Source of the DNA: Mycobacterium fragae
Lineage (GTDB): Bacteria; Actinomycetota; Actinomycetes; Mycobacteriales; Mycobacteriaceae
Assembly: GCF_002102185.1 (NCBI RefSeq)
Contig: NZ_LQOW01000005.1
Location: 1-64,000 of the forward strand
DNA length: 64,000 nucleotides
Reading direction: 5' to 3'
Shown: positions 41,437 through 51,423 of the stretch, in pieces
Numbering within the stretch: position 1 is the first letter of the stretch
How the letters are laid out: the number at the start of each line of letters is the position of its first letter
Notes under the pieces: model-generated
Told to the model about the DNA's origin: nothing
The model's database searches: none
Seen by the model: the letters and a program-made list of their open reading frames with translations, nothing else
Program-made: the position numbers and the translations under genes

Positions 41437-43392
41437 CTATTGGTCGTCTTCGGCCAGTCGCGGGATCAGACCGCCGGCGAGCACATCTTTGACTTGGCGC
41501 GGTGAAAGCCGGTGCCGCACAGTAAAATGCTTTTTCTTGCTGACATTCTCGATCTGCAAGGTGTCCTTGTCGGCCAGGGTGTCACGAAGTTCGGCGATGC
41601 GCAGCGTGTCGTCTTGGTCGATGGCGTCGTAGTCGTCGGCATTGTCGAACTCGAGCGCCAACACACCGAAGTTGGCGAGGTTTTGCCAGTGGATGCGCGC
41701 GAATGATTTGGCGATCACTACCCGCAGCCCAAGGTAACGCGGGGCGATCGCGGCATGTTCGCGTGAGGATCCTTGCCCGTAGTTGTCGCCGCCGACAATG
41801 ATGTGACCGGCCTCGCCGGCCTCCTGTGCCCGTTCCGGGTAGGACTCATCGATCTGGGTGAAGCTGAACATCGCCAGCTTGGGAATGTTGGAGCGAAATG
41901 GCAGCGCCCTGGCGCCGGCCGGAGAAATCTCGTCGGTGGAGATGTTGTCGCCGACCTTCAGCAGGACCGGCACCTCTATTTCGTCGGGCAACGGCGAAAG
42001 TTCTGGCAGCTCGGATACATTGGGCCCCTTCACCGGCTCGACCTGCTGTGCTTCCTCGGCTTCCAGCGGCGGCACCAGCATCGCGGTATTGACCGAACTC
42101 TTTTCGGGCAGCTCGAGTTTCGGATAGTCCATCTGCACGTCGCGCGCCCAGTCACGGGGATCGGTGATCACGCCGGTCAACGCCGATGCGGCGGCGGTCT
42201 CCGGCGAACACAGCCATACCGAGTCTTCCTTGGTGCCCGAGCGGCCCGGGAAGTTGCGCGGCATCGTGCGTAGCGAGTTGCGGCCGACGGCGGGTGCCTG
42301 GCCCATGCCGATGCAGCCCATGCAGCCGGCCTGATGGATGCGCGCACCACCGATCACCAGCTGGGTCGTCGCGCCCATCTTGGTCAGGTCGGTCAGGATT
42401 TCCCGCGAGGTCGGGTTGATGTCGAAGCTGACTTGCGGCGATGTCTGGCGTCCGGCCACCATCGCGGCGGCGATCGCGAAATCGCGCAGTCCGGGGTTGG
42501 CGCTGGATCCGATCACCGCCTGCGCGATCTCCTCACCGGCGACCTCGCGGACCGGCACGACGTTGCCCGGCGAGGACGGCTTCGCGATGAGCGGCTCGAT
42601 TTTCGACAGGTCGATGCTGTCCTCGACGTCGTAGCCGGCGCCGTCGTCGGCGACCAGCTCAACCCAGGCGTCCTCACGGTCCTCGGCGCGCAGAAAGTCA
42701 CGGACGGCCTCATCACTGGGGAAAACCGTTGTGGTAGCGCCTAGTTCGGCGCCCATGTTCGCGATCACATGGCGGTCCATCGCGGTCAGGCTGGCCAGCC
42801 CGGGCCCGTAGTACTCGATGATCCGGTTCACTGCGCCCTTGACGTCGTGGCGGCGCAGCATCTCCAGAATCACGTCCTTGGCCGAACACCACTCGGGCAG
42901 CTCGCCTTCCAGGCGGATGCCCCACACCTCCGGCATGCGTATGTGCAGAGGTCGCCCGGTAATGGCCAGCGCGACCTCCAGTCCGCCCACACCGATGGCC
43001 AGCATGCCCAGTGAACCCGCCGCCGGGGTGTGCGAATCCGACCCCACCATGGTTTTGCCGGGAATCCCGAAACGCTGCATGTGCGTTGGATGCGACACCC
43101 CGTTGCCGGGCTTGGAGAACCAGAGCCCGAACCGTTGTGCGGCGGTGCGCAGGTACTCGTGGTCCTCGGCATTCTTCTCGTCGGTCTGCAACAGGTTGTG
43201 GTCGACGTACTGCACGCTCACCTCGGTGCGGGCCCGGTCGAGTCCCAGCGCCTCGAGTTCCTGCATCACCAGCGTGCCGGTCGCATCCTGGGTCAGCGTC
43301 TGGTCGATGTGTATGGCGATCTCCTCACCCGGCGTCATCTCACCGGATTCCAGGTGGGAGTCGATCAGCTTCTGGGCGACGTTGAGCGGCAT
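41437..43392 (-). CDS. Aconitate hydratase, short (~650 aa) type
   Basis: A 651-residue aconitase-superfamily protein. The catalytic large domain includes TMVGSDSHTPAAGSLGMLAIG, the paired cysteines in QAGCMGCIGMGQAP, and RNFPGRSGTKEDSVWLCSPETAAASAL; the swivel domain has ISTDEISPAGARALPFRSN and GDNYGQGSSREHAAIAPRYLG. It is shorter than the ~940-residue AcnA that mycobacteria normally carry, and resembles the putative/Aquifex-type aconitase group. Where most aconitases have GSCTN, supplying the first cluster cysteine, this one reads GSSAN. The role is probably citrate-isocitrate conversion, but a related hydro-lyase is possible. AGGAG lies about 7 nt before the ATG. It is not at this place in M. 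tuberculosis. Confidence 0.85.
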   Translation of the reverse strand: MPLNVAQKLIDSHLESGEMTPGEEIAIHIDQTLTQDATGTLVMQELEALGLDRARTEVSVQYVDHNLLQTDEKNAEDHEYLRTAAQRFGLWFSKPGNGVSHPTHMQRFGIPGKTMVGSDSHTPAAGSLGMLAIGVGGLEVALAITGRPLHIRMPEVWGIRLEGELPEWCSAKDVILEMLRRHDVKGAVNRIIEYYGPGLASLTAMDRHVIANMGAELGATTTVFPSDEAVRDFLRAEDREDAWVELVADDGAGYDVEDSIDLSKIEPLIAKPSSPGNVVPVREVAGEEIAQAVIGSSANPGLRDFAIAAAMVAGRQTSPQVSFDINPTSREILTDLTKMGATTQLVIGGARIHQAGCMGCIGMGQAPAVGRNSLRTMPRNFPGRSGTKEDSVWLCSPETAAASALTGVITDPRDWARDVQMDYPKLELPEKSSVNTAMLVPPLEAEEAQQVEPVKGPNVSELPELSPLPDEIEVPVLLKVGDNISTDEISPAGARALPFRSNIPKLAMFSFTQIDESYPERAQEAGEAGHIIVGGDNYGQGSSREHAAIAPRYLGLRVVIAKSFARIHWQNLANFGVLALEFDNADDYDAIDQDDTLRIAELRDTLADKDTLQIENVSKKKHFTVRHRLSPRQVKDVLAGGLIPRLAEDDQ

Positions 43393-43451
43393 ACCTGGCT
43401 CCTACTCCTGGCTCGCTGGCCGAACATCTGCGTACCCCGCTGGGCCGGCAC

Positions 43452-43937
43452 TTATGCGTCGACGTCCTCCACGTACGCCGCGGGCTCGCCTCCGGCAGCG
43501 GTGAATGAGGTCAGCGCGCGCACCAGCCCGCGGCGTTCGGCCGGCGGCATCTGCTCCACAATGGCCGCGATTTCAGCACGCCGATGCTCGGTGACCTGCC
43601 GCACCACCGAACGTCCCCGCTTGGTGAGCGCGGCCAGCAGTTCGCGTCGCGAGGTCGGATGCGGCAAGCGGTCGATCAGCCCGGCGCCGACGAGCCGGTC
43701 GACCATCCGGCCGGTTGCCGATGGTTGTACGCCCAGCACGCCCGCCAGTGTGGCGAGGTTCATCGGACCCCGGTTGGACAAAATCACCAGGGCCCGAAAC
43801 TGCGGAATCGTGATGGTCTCGTCGACCTGAGCGATCGAATGGGCCGAGATCGCCACGAGCAGGCGAGACGCCGTGAGCAGCGCGTCGGTGATCGCGTCGA
43901 GTGACTCGTCGGTTGCCGTCGGGTCTTCGGCCGGCAT
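43452..43937 (-). CDS. MarR-family transcriptional regulator (Rv1404-like)
   Basis: A 161-residue winged-helix regulator: TIPQFRALVILSNRGPMNLATLAGVLGVQPSATGRMVDRLV is the helix-turn-helix and GLIDRLPHPTSRRELLAALTKRGR the wing. In M. tuberculosis the orthologue Rv1404 represses the neighbouring methyltransferase genes Rv1403c/Rv1405c and takes part in acid adaptation. Here it is divergent from a methyltransferase gene with a near-perfect palindrome in between, consistent with joint control and autorepression. The ATG at 43937 has GGAGGA 5 nt upstream, lying in one arm of a small hairpin; a longer frame to 43997 would run through the operator. Confidence 0.9.
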   Translation of the reverse strand: MPAEDPTATDESLDAITDALLTASRLLVAISAHSIAQVDETITIPQFRALVILSNRGPMNLATLAGVLGVQPSATGRMVDRLVGAGLIDRLPHPTSRRELLAALTKRGRSVVRQVTEHRRAEIAAIVEQMPPAERRGLVRALTSFTAAGGEPAAYVEDVDA

Positions 43938-43942
43938 TGATT

Positions 43943-43960
43943 CCTCCGCTTGTCCGGAGG
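43943..43960 (-). promoter_or_regulatory. Hairpin enclosing the MarR-gene Shine-Dalgarno
   Basis: On the minus strand CCTCCG-GACAAG-CGGAGG is a perfect 6-bp GC-rich stem whose right arm is the ribosome-binding site of the regulator gene. If the transcript includes both arms, the ribosome site would be sequestered. Confidence 0.4.
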
Positions 43961-43965
43961 ACCAA

Positions 43966-43987
43966 CTATAGCAGACGTCTACTATAG
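43966..43987. promoter_or_regulatory. Putative MarR operator
   Basis: A 22-bp palindrome, CTATAG-(C/T)-AGACGTCT-(A/G)-CTATAG, with one mismatched pair, centred between the divergent regulator and methyltransferase genes. On the minus strand it contains two TATAGT hexamers that would serve as -10 elements for the regulator gene, so bound protein would block its promoter; it also lies just upstream of the region where the methyltransferase promoter must be. Confidence 0.7.
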
Positions 43988-44049
43988 ACTCCATCAATTG
44001 TTTCCTAATGATACTATCGCGTCATCATCCGTTCTATTCTGGAGGCCCG

Positions 44050-44862
44050 ATGACCACCGACACCCACCACGCAATGGCGACCACCGCTCAAGCGGTGTGG
44101 GCGCTGGGCGACTATGCGCTCATGGCCGAGGAGTTGATGGCCCCGCTCGGCCCGGTCCTGGTGGGTGCCACCGGAATCGGTCCCGGCGATCGGGTGCTCG
44201 ACGTTGCCGCCGGGTCAGGCAACATCTCGATCCCTGCCGCCAGGACGGGAGCGAGTGTTGTTTCCAGCGACCTGACTCCGGAACTGCTGGTCCGGTCCCG
44301 AGCCAGGGCCGCAGCAGAAGGTGTGACGCTCGACTGGCTGGAAGCCGACGCGGAAGCGCTTCCGTTCGCCGACGGTGAGTTCGACGCGGTGATCTCCGCG
44401 ATCGGCGTCATGTTCGCGCCGCATCATCAGCGTGCGGCCGACGAGCTGGTCCGGGTCTGCCGGCCCGGAGGGACGATCGGGGTGATCAGCTGGACCCCCG
44501 ACGGCTTTTTCGGCCGGATGCTCGACACCCTCCGTCCGTATCGGCCGACCGTTCTGCCGGGCATGCCGCCGGAGGCATTGTGGGGACGGCCCGACTATGC
44601 CGTCGGGTTGCTGGGTGACCGGGTCAGCGAGGTCAGCGCGCGGCGGGGCATGTTGCCGGTCAACCGCTTCGGCAGCGCCCAAGCAGTCCACGAGTACTTC
44701 AAAAACCATTACGGCCCAACGATTAACGCATACCAGTGCATCGGAGACAATCGCGTGCTGGCCGACACACTCGACGCCCAGCTCGTCGAGCTCGCGGAGC
44801 ATCACATCAGCGACGGCGTAATGCAGTGGGAGTACTTGGTCCTCACCGCACGTAAACGCTGA
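44050..44862 (+). CDS. SAM-dependent methyltransferase (Rv1405c-like)
   Basis: A 270-residue class I methyltransferase. Motif I is DVAAGSGN at 51-58; further on are DWLEADAEALPFADGEFD, VISAIGVMFAPHHQRAADELVRV and CRPGGTIGVISWTP. It belongs to the UbiE/COQ5-like group; the M. tuberculosis homologue is a virulence-associated, acid-induced enzyme under Rv1404 control, with unknown substrate. The ATG at 44050 is chosen because GGAGG precedes it by 4 nt. It is divergent from the MarR gene with which it shares an operator. Confidence 0.88.
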   Translation: MTTDTHHAMATTAQAVWALGDYALMAEELMAPLGPVLVGATGIGPGDRVLDVAAGSGNISIPAARTGASVVSSDLTPELLVRSRARAAAEGVTLDWLEADAEALPFADGEFDAVISAIGVMFAPHHQRAADELVRVCRPGGTIGVISWTPDGFFGRMLDTLRPYRPTVLPGMPPEALWGRPDYAVGLLGDRVSEVSARRGMLPVNRFGSAQAVHEYFKNHYGPTINAYQCIGDNRVLADTLDAQLVELAEHHISDGVMQWEYLVLTARKR

Positions 44863-44872
44863 GCCGCGCCGC

Positions 44873-46873
44873 CTAGCCGATGTGCAGCGGATCGATCTGC
44901 ACCCGGACCGGCTCGTGGTCTTGGCGTGCGCTGAGCACCGCCACCGCGCGGCGCAGCGCCGCCGCCAACGCCAGACCCCGGTCGCGCGGAACCCGCACCA
45001 ACATCCGGGTGACCGGGACACCGGCGTCGACGCCGGCGGGACGGCGCGCGCCGGGCGGCAACTGCACCGGTCCGAGCCGCTCGGCACCGTCGGGCAGCCG
45101 GACCTCGTCGAGCAGCGCCGCGACCGCGTCGGCACTGCCGTCGAGCGCGGCGATGTGCATACTCGGCGGCAGGCCGACGTCGGCACGGGCGGCCAACTCG
45201 GCGTCGGCGTGCCCGACCGGATCCCACCGGATCAGTGCTTGCACGGTCGGGATCGACGACTCGGCGACCACCGCCACCACTCCGCCGTCGCCGCGGGCGC
45301 GCACCAGCGCCACGGCGGCCAGCCAATGGCGCAGCGTGTCCTCGGCGGCGCGCAGGTCCTGTCGACCCAGCAGTGCCCAGCTGTCCAGCAGCAGCGCTGC
45401 GCCGTATCCGCCGGAGGCCACCGGTTCGGTCCCCGGGGTGGCCACCACCAGGGCCGGACCAGCGCCGACGGCAGCCACGACGGCGTCGCCGCCGGAGGTG
45501 ATCACCGTCGTCCCGGGGAATGCTCGGCCGAGTTCCTCGGCGGTGCGCCGCGCGCCGACGACGACCGCGCGTATCGCATCCGACCCACAGCGTGCGCACC
45601 GCAGGGCGGGATCGACCCGGCCACACCACCGGCAGACCGGCCCTGAGCCGTCGCGCTCGTCCAGCGACAGCGGGCCGGTGCAGTGCCGGCAACGCGCGAT
45701 CGCGCGGCAGCGCCCGCAGGCCAGGGCCGGCACATAGCCGCGCCGCGGCACCTGCACCAGCACCGGCGCACCGGCCTCCAACGCCGAGCGGGCCGCCCTC
45801 AACGCCACCGACGGCAGCCGCGCAGTGCGGGCCGCCGGGTCGCGTTCCTCGGCGTATCCGCCGTCCTCGAGCGCGACGACCCGCGCCGTGCGGGAGCGCA
45901 CCACCGGGCGCGCCGCGACCACGTCATGCGCCCATCCGCTGCGCACCAGCGCATGCGCCTCCGCCGTACGGGCATAACCGCCGATCAGCGCCGCACAGCG
46001 GGTCTGGTGGGCGCGCAGCATCGCCACCTCGCGGGCGTGCGGATACGGTGCCCGCGGCTCGGCCAGCGTGTCGTCGCCGTCGTCCCAGACCATGACCAGG
46101 CCCAGGTCGGTCACCGGGGCGAACACCGCGCTGCGGGTGCCGATGACCATCCGTGCGCCACCGCGCAGCGCCGCGAGCCAACGCCGGTAGCGTGCCGCAG
46201 GTCCCAGGCCTGCGGACAACGCCACCACCCCGGACTCATCCAGTAGTCCCGTCGCCGCCTGCCACAGCGTGTCCACGTCGCGCTGATCGGGCACGATCGC
46301 CAGCACCCCGCGCCCGGCCTGCACCGTCTGGGCGGCGGCCTCGGCGAAGCGGACCGCCCAGGGCTCGCCGGGCAGCGCCTGCCAGACCGCCCGGGCCGCC
46401 CGCGACTCGGCCAGCGCGGCGAGGAACTTCTCACCCCGGCCGTATACCTCCCAGCCAGACGCGTCTATCAGCCCGACGACGGGTTTGCCTGGGGCCGTTA
46501 TGGTTTCACGTTCCACCCGGGCGTGCCGGGCCGGCACCGCCAGGCGCAGCACATCGGCGCGGGTTCCGGCGTAGCGGGCGGCGACCGCGTCGACCAGGCG
46601 GCGGACCTCGGCAGTCAGCACCGGTTCGGGTGATACCACCCGGTCAAGCCACGCCAGCTTGCCGATGTGGTCGGTATCGGTGCGGCGTTCCAGCACAAAC
46701 CCGTCGACCAGGCGGCCGTGGAAGCGGACCCGAACCCGCACACCGGGTTGGGCGTCGTCGGACTGGTCCGCGCCCACCAGATAGTCGAATTCGCGGTCCA
46801 GGTGCGGCACCGACAACATCGGCAGCACCCGGGCGATCGGCTCGTGCTCGGCGCGCTGCCGGGTGGTGCTCAC
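44873..46873 (-). CDS. priA: Primosomal protein N' (PriA), helicase-motif-degenerate form
   Basis: A 666-residue PriA homologue. The N-terminal 3'-DNA-binding domain has [19 protein letters not shown]; a zinc-binding cluster is present ([13 protein letters not shown] and CRWCG...CARCG, about 420-470); and the C-terminal domain ends [14 protein letters not shown]. The Walker A lysine motif and the DEEH box expected of an active helicase are missing: the corresponding stretches read [12 protein letters not shown] and VWDDGDD. Actinobacterial PriA proteins are generally of this probably ATPase-dead kind, so a structural role in replication restart is likely. The GTG overlaps the stop of the YhhN gene (GTGA). 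Confidence 0.9.
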   Translation of the reverse strand: MSTTRQRAEHEPIARVLPMLSVPHLDREFDYLVGADQSDDAQPGVRVRVRFHGRLVDGFVLERRTDTDHIGKLAWLDRVVSPEPVLTAEVRRLVDAVAARYAGTRADVLRLAVPARHARVERETITAPGKPVVGLIDASGWEVYGRGEKFLAALAESRAARAVWQALPGEPWAVRFAEAAAQTVQAGRGVLAIVPDQRDVDTLWQAATGLLDESGVVALSAGLGPAARYRRWLAALRGGARMVIGTRSAVFAPVTDLGLVMVWDDGDDTLAEPRAPYPHAREVAMLRAHQTRCAALIGGYARTAEAHALVRSGWAHDVVAARPVVRSRTARVVALEDGGYAEERDPAARTARLPSVALRAARSALEAGAPVLVQVPRRGYVPALACGRCRAIARCRHCTGPLSLDERDGSGPVCRWCGRVDPALRCARCGSDAIRAVVVGARRTAEELGRAFPGTTVITSGGDAVVAAVGAGPALVVATPGTEPVASGGYGAALLLDSWALLGRQDLRAAEDTLRHWLAAVALVRARGDGGVVAVVAESSIPTVQALIRWDPVGHADAELAARADVGLPPSMHIAALDGSADAVAALLDEVRLPDGAERLGPVQLPPGARRPAGVDAGVPVTRMLVRVPRDRGLALAAALRRAVAVLSARQDHEPVRVQIDPLHIG

Positions 46874-47583
46874 GGCTCGACGGCGGTGTCCGCGCGGCCG
46901 AAGAAGAACCCGGCGGTGATCAGGATCTGCGCCGCCGCATACGCCCACCAGATAGGCACCGCCAACGCCTCGTTGTCGAGCACGAACCGGCCGATGCCGA
47001 TCATCGCGTCCGACCCCGCGAAACACACCGCGCCCACCGCCGTCCAGATCGTCGGCAGCCGCGCCAGCAACGCCGCGCACACCATGGCGGCCAGCACGAC
47101 GATGTAGACGATCACCGGCACCACCAGCCGTTCGCGGACCAGCCCCGGCCAGAACCACACCAGCAGCGCCGCGCACGCCACGCACGTGAGGCCCACCGCC
47201 ACCAGGCGAGGCCACGACCGTTGCGCCAGCGGAATCAATGCGCCCAGAAAACACAGGTGCGCCAACAGAAACGACGCCAGGCCGAGCACAAACGACATCG
47301 TCCACCACGGGATGGCCAGCAGCGCATCGCCGAGCGCCGACAACACCAGCGCGGGCATCAACCAGCGCCGCTCGCGGACATTCGGATGTGCCGCCGCCGC
47401 GGCCGCCAGCAGCAGCGCCATCGACGCCTTGAACGCCGGCTGGGCGCCGAACTGCCCCGTCAGCTCGGCGCCCGGCGGCGAGCGTAACGCTGTGACGGTC
47501 AGGAACAGCCCGTAGCCGACCCCGGCCCAGCCCGCGACCACCCACCCTCCGACCACGATGCGCGGTGCATAGGGTGTCTGCAT
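46870..47583 (-). CDS. YhhN-family membrane protein (lysoplasmalogenase-like)
   Basis: A 237-residue protein of about eight transmembrane helices, with the YhhN signature elements [30 protein letters not shown] and [17 protein letters not shown]. Animal TMEM86 members hydrolyse lysoplasmalogens; the bacterial role is uncertain. The ATG at 47583 overlaps the start codon of the divergent esterase gene: the two share the bases CATG. An extended open frame upstream is a shadow of the esterase. It is coupled to priA downstream by GTGA. Confidence 0.78.
   Translation of the reverse strand: MQTPYAPRIVVGGWVVAGWAGVGYGLFLTVTALRSPPGAELTGQFGAQPAFKASMALLLAAAAAAHPNVRERRWLMPALVLSALGDALLAIPWWTMSFVLGLASFLLAHLCFLGALIPLAQRSWPRLVAVGLTCVACAALLVWFWPGLVRERLVVPVIVYIVVLAAMVCAALLARLPTIWTAVGAVCFAGSDAMIGIGRFVLDNEALAVPIWWAYAAAQILITAGFFFGRADTAVEP
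47570..47575 (+). promoter_or_regulatory. Candidate leaderless -10 (TAGGGT) for the esterase gene
   Basis: TAGGGT is followed by 6 nt and the ATG at 47582. It lies inside the N-terminal coding region of the divergent YhhN gene. Confidence 0.45.
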
Positions 47584-48526
47584 GCCCGACGACGTCCGAC
47601 CCGCCATTGACCCCATCCTGCTGAAGGTACTGGATAAGGTGCCGTACGAAATGTCGCTTGACGCCGGCGTCGAGGAGGCGCGCCGACGGCTGCGGCAGTT
47701 GCCGCGCCGCTCGGTACACCCCGAGGTGCGAGTGGAAAACCGCGCCATCGACGGCGCGGGCGGCCCCATCGGCCTCCGGATCTATTGGCCCCCAACGGAT
47801 GCCGTACTACCGCTGGTGGTGTTCTTCCACGGCGGCGGATTTGTGGTTGGCGATCTGGATACCCACGACGCCGCCTGCCGCCAGCACGCCGTCGGCGCCG
47901 ACGCGGTAGTGGTGTCCGTCGACTATCGGCTGGCCCCCGAGTATCCGTATCCCGCCGCGGTGGATGACGCTTGGGCGGCAACGCAATGGGTGGCCCGGTG
48001 CGGCGACGAGCTCGGCGCCGACAGCACCCGACTGGCGGTGGCCGGGGACTCCGCGGGCGGCACGATCGCTGCCGTCGTCGCGCAGCGGGCCCGCGACAAC
48101 GACGGCCCGCCGATCGCCTTCCAGTTGTTGTGGTACCCATCCACGCTGTGGGACTCGTCGCTGCCGTCCTTTCGCGAAAATGCCTCGGCGCCCATCCTCG
48201 GCCGCGATGAGGTCGCCATGTTTTCTCGTTGGTACGCAGGCGAAGTCGACCTTTCCGACCCACCGCCCGGGATGGCGCCGGGGCGGGCGAAGAACCTGGC
48301 CGACCTGCCGCCGGCCTATATCGCCGTGGCCGGGCACGACCCGCTGCGCGACGACGGCATCCGCTACGGCGAGCTGCTCGCGGCCGCGGGTGTGCCCGTC
48401 GAGGTGCACAACGCCGAGACGATGGTGCACGGCTACGTCGGCTACGCCGGCGTGGTACCCGCCGCCACCGAGGCCACGGACCGCGGATTGGCCGCACTGA
48501 AGAAGGCACTGCACTCGCGCGCGTAA
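47582..48526 (+). CDS. lipI: HSL-family esterase/lipase (LipI-like)
   Basis: A 314-residue alpha/beta hydrolase of the hormone-sensitive lipase family. The oxyanion-hole motif is [11 protein letters not shown], the nucleophile elbow is GDSAGG, and the acid and base lie in HDPLRDDG and [26 protein letters not shown] is the typical family block. It most resembles M. tuberculosis LipI/LipH, short-chain esterases, and sits in the corresponding place. No signal peptide is visible, so it is cytoplasmic or membrane-associated. The symbol is assigned from resemblance and synteny. Confidence 0.9.
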   Translation: MPDDVRPAIDPILLKVLDKVPYEMSLDAGVEEARRRLRQLPRRSVHPEVRVENRAIDGAGGPIGLRIYWPPTDAVLPLVVFFHGGGFVVGDLDTHDAACRQHAVGADAVVVSVDYRLAPEYPYPAAVDDAWAATQWVARCGDELGADSTRLAVAGDSAGGTIAAVVAQRARDNDGPPIAFQLLWYPSTLWDSSLPSFRENASAPILGRDEVAMFSRWYAGEVDLSDPPPGMAPGRAKNLADLPPAYIAVAGHDPLRDDGIRYGELLAAAGVPVEVHNAETMVHGYVGYAGVVPAATEATDRGLAALKKALHSRA

Positions 48527-48610
48527 AGCCAGCACCGAGATCGACGTTAGATCCGAATTTTTCGGCAAACCTGGCGCTCACGTCGATCCCGGTGTGGTTC
48601 GCCGGGCGGA

Positions 48611-48616
48611 TACGAT
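48611..48616 (+). promoter_or_regulatory. Candidate leaderless -10 (TACGAT) before the upstream ORF
   Basis: TACGAT is followed by 7 nt and an ATG at 48624, the start of a 7-codon upstream ORF in front of the monooxygenase gene. Confidence 0.45.
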
Positions 48617-48623
48617 GGTGGAC

Positions 48624-48647
48624 ATGATCGGACGAAGGCGAGCATGA
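48624..48647 (+). CDS. Possible leaderless upstream ORF, peptide MIGRRRA
   Basis: Seven codons, ATG to TGA, coding M-I-G-R-R-R-A. It is placed correctly for leaderless translation from the TACGAT promoter, and its TGA overlaps the monooxygenase ATG (ATGA). The three consecutive arginine codons are CGA, AGG and CGA, which are not the favoured mycobacterial ones. It could couple or attenuate translation of the downstream gene. No direct evidence of expression. Confidence 0.35.
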   Translation: MIGRRRA

Positions 48648-50122
48648 CACCCGACTACCAGACGATCATCGTCGGCGCCGGATTCTCCGGCATCGGCACC
48701 GCGATCAAGCTCGACCAGGCCGGACTGGGCGACTACCTGATGATCGAGGCTGGTGACGGTGTCGGCGGCACCTGGCACTGGAACACCTATCCCGGTATCG
48801 CCGTTGATATTCCGTCGTTTTCCTACCAGTTCTCGTTCGAACAGCGGCCGGACTGGTCACGGACCTACGCGCCCGGCAAAGAGCTGAAGGCGTATGCCGA
48901 GCACTGTGCCGACAAATACGGCCTTCGTCCGAAGATCCGCTTCAACACCAAGGTCTTGTCCGCGGAGTTCGACGACGAGCACGCGCTGTGGCGGGTGCAG
49001 ACCGATCCCGGCGGCGTGATCACCGCACGGTTTTTGGTGAACGCCAGCGGCGTACTCACCGTGCCCAAGCTGCCTGACATCGCCGGCGTCGACTCCTTCG
49101 ACGGCATCACCATGCACACCGCCCGCTGGGATCACGACCAGGACCTCACCGGCAAACGTGTTGCGGTCATCGGCACGGGCGCCTCAGCGGTTCAGGTGAT
49201 TCCCGAGATCGCGCCGATTGTCAAGCAGCTCACCGTCTTTCAGCGCACGCCGATCTGGTGTTTCCCGAAGTTCGACGTGCCGCTGCCGCGGCCGGTGCGG
49301 TGGGCCATGCGGCTGCCCGGCGGCAAGGCTGTGCAGCGGCTGCTCAGCCAGGCCTTCGTCGAGGCGACGTTCCCGATCCCGGCCCAGTACTTCACGGTGT
49401 TCCCGCTGGCCAAGTGGATGGAGCGGGCCGGGCGGTCCTATCTGCGCCAACAGGTCGAAGACCCGGTGCTGCGTGAAAAGCTCACTCCGCGTTATGCCGT
49501 CGGCTGCAAACGGCCGGGCTTTCACAACACCTACCTGTCGACGTTCAACCGTGACAACGTGCGGTTGGTGACCGAGCCGATCGACAAGATCACGCCGTCG
49601 GCGGTGGTCACGGCCGACGGCGTCGGCCACGACATCGACGTACTGGTGCTGGCGACGGGGTTCAAGGTGATGGACACCGACAACGTGCCGACGTTCGCGG
49701 TCACCGGCAGCGGCGGCCGGTCGCTGAGCCAGTTCTGGGACGAGCACCGGCTGCAGGCCTACGAGGGCGTCAGCATTCCAGGTTTCCCGAACCTGTTCAG
49801 CGTGTTCGGCCCGTACGGCTATGTCGGGTCCTCGTATTTCGCCCTGATCGAGTCGCAGACCCACCACATTGTGCGGTGCCTGAAGCGGGCCTGTCGTGAC
49901 GGCGCTACCCGCGTCGAGGTCACCGAGGAGGCCAACGATCGGTACTTCGCGGAGATGATGCGCCGCCGGCACCGCCAGGTGTTCTGGCAGGACAGCTGCC
50001 GGCAGGCCAACAGCTACTACTTCGACAAGAACGGCGACGTGCCGCTGCGGCCGACCACCACGGTGGAGGCGTATTGGCGTAGCCGGCGCTTCGACCTCGA
50101 CGACTACCGGTTTACGGCCTAG
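48644..50122 (+). CDS. FAD-dependent monooxygenase, Baeyer-Villiger type (Rv1393c-like)
   Basis: A 492-residue class B flavoprotein monooxygenase. The FAD motif GAGFSG starts at residue 11, the Baeyer-Villiger fingerprint FDGITMHTARW (FxGxxxHxxxW) is at 152-162, the second Rossmann motif is VIGTGASAVQVIPEIA near 180, and VLVLATGFK is near 340. Such enzymes insert oxygen into ketones using NADPH; mycobacteria have many, some of which activate thioamide drugs (EthA family). The natural substrate is unknown. GAAGG precedes the ATG, which also overlaps the end of a 7-codon upstream ORF. Convergent with metK with 8 bp between stops. Confidence 0.92.
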   Translation: MTPDYQTIIVGAGFSGIGTAIKLDQAGLGDYLMIEAGDGVGGTWHWNTYPGIAVDIPSFSYQFSFEQRPDWSRTYAPGKELKAYAEHCADKYGLRPKIRFNTKVLSAEFDDEHALWRVQTDPGGVITARFLVNASGVLTVPKLPDIAGVDSFDGITMHTARWDHDQDLTGKRVAVIGTGASAVQVIPEIAPIVKQLTVFQRTPIWCFPKFDVPLPRPVRWAMRLPGGKAVQRLLSQAFVEATFPIPAQYFTVFPLAKWMERAGRSYLRQQVEDPVLREKLTPRYAVGCKRPGFHNTYLSTFNRDNVRLVTEPIDKITPSAVVTADGVGHDIDVLVLATGFKVMDTDNVPTFAVTGSGGRSLSQFWDEHRLQAYEGVSIPGFPNLFSVFGPYGYVGSSYFALIESQTHHIVRCLKRACRDGATRVEVTEEANDRYFAEMMRRRHRQVFWQDSCRQANSYYFDKNGDVPLRPTTTVEAYWRSRRFDLDDYRFTA

Positions 50123-50130
50123 CGCTCGCG

Positions 50131-51342
<1,212 letters not shown>

Positions 51343-51373
51343 AACCCCATCCTCTCAAAGCTTAGTTAGGCGA

Positions 51374-51379
51374 AGTATA
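51374..51379 (-). promoter_or_regulatory. Candidate -10 element (TATACT) for metK
   Basis: TATACT on the minus strand in the 81-bp coaBC/metK space would give a leader of about 25 nt with the GAGAGGA ribosome site. No clear -35 is present, and I see no SAM riboswitch. Confidence 0.5.
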
Positions 51380-51423
51380 TCGCCATGCCCGACTGGCCGG
51401 CACGGCGGTCACATGCTGTGCAG

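Noticed and set aside
46153..47487. A 444-codon plus-strand frame antisense to priA and the YhhN gene
   Set aside because: Pro/Arg/Ala low-complexity translation with no family features; antisense shadow.
51343..51423. SAM riboswitch upstream of metK
   Set aside because: The 81-bp space has a good -10 and Shine-Dalgarno but no room or motifs for a SAM aptamer.
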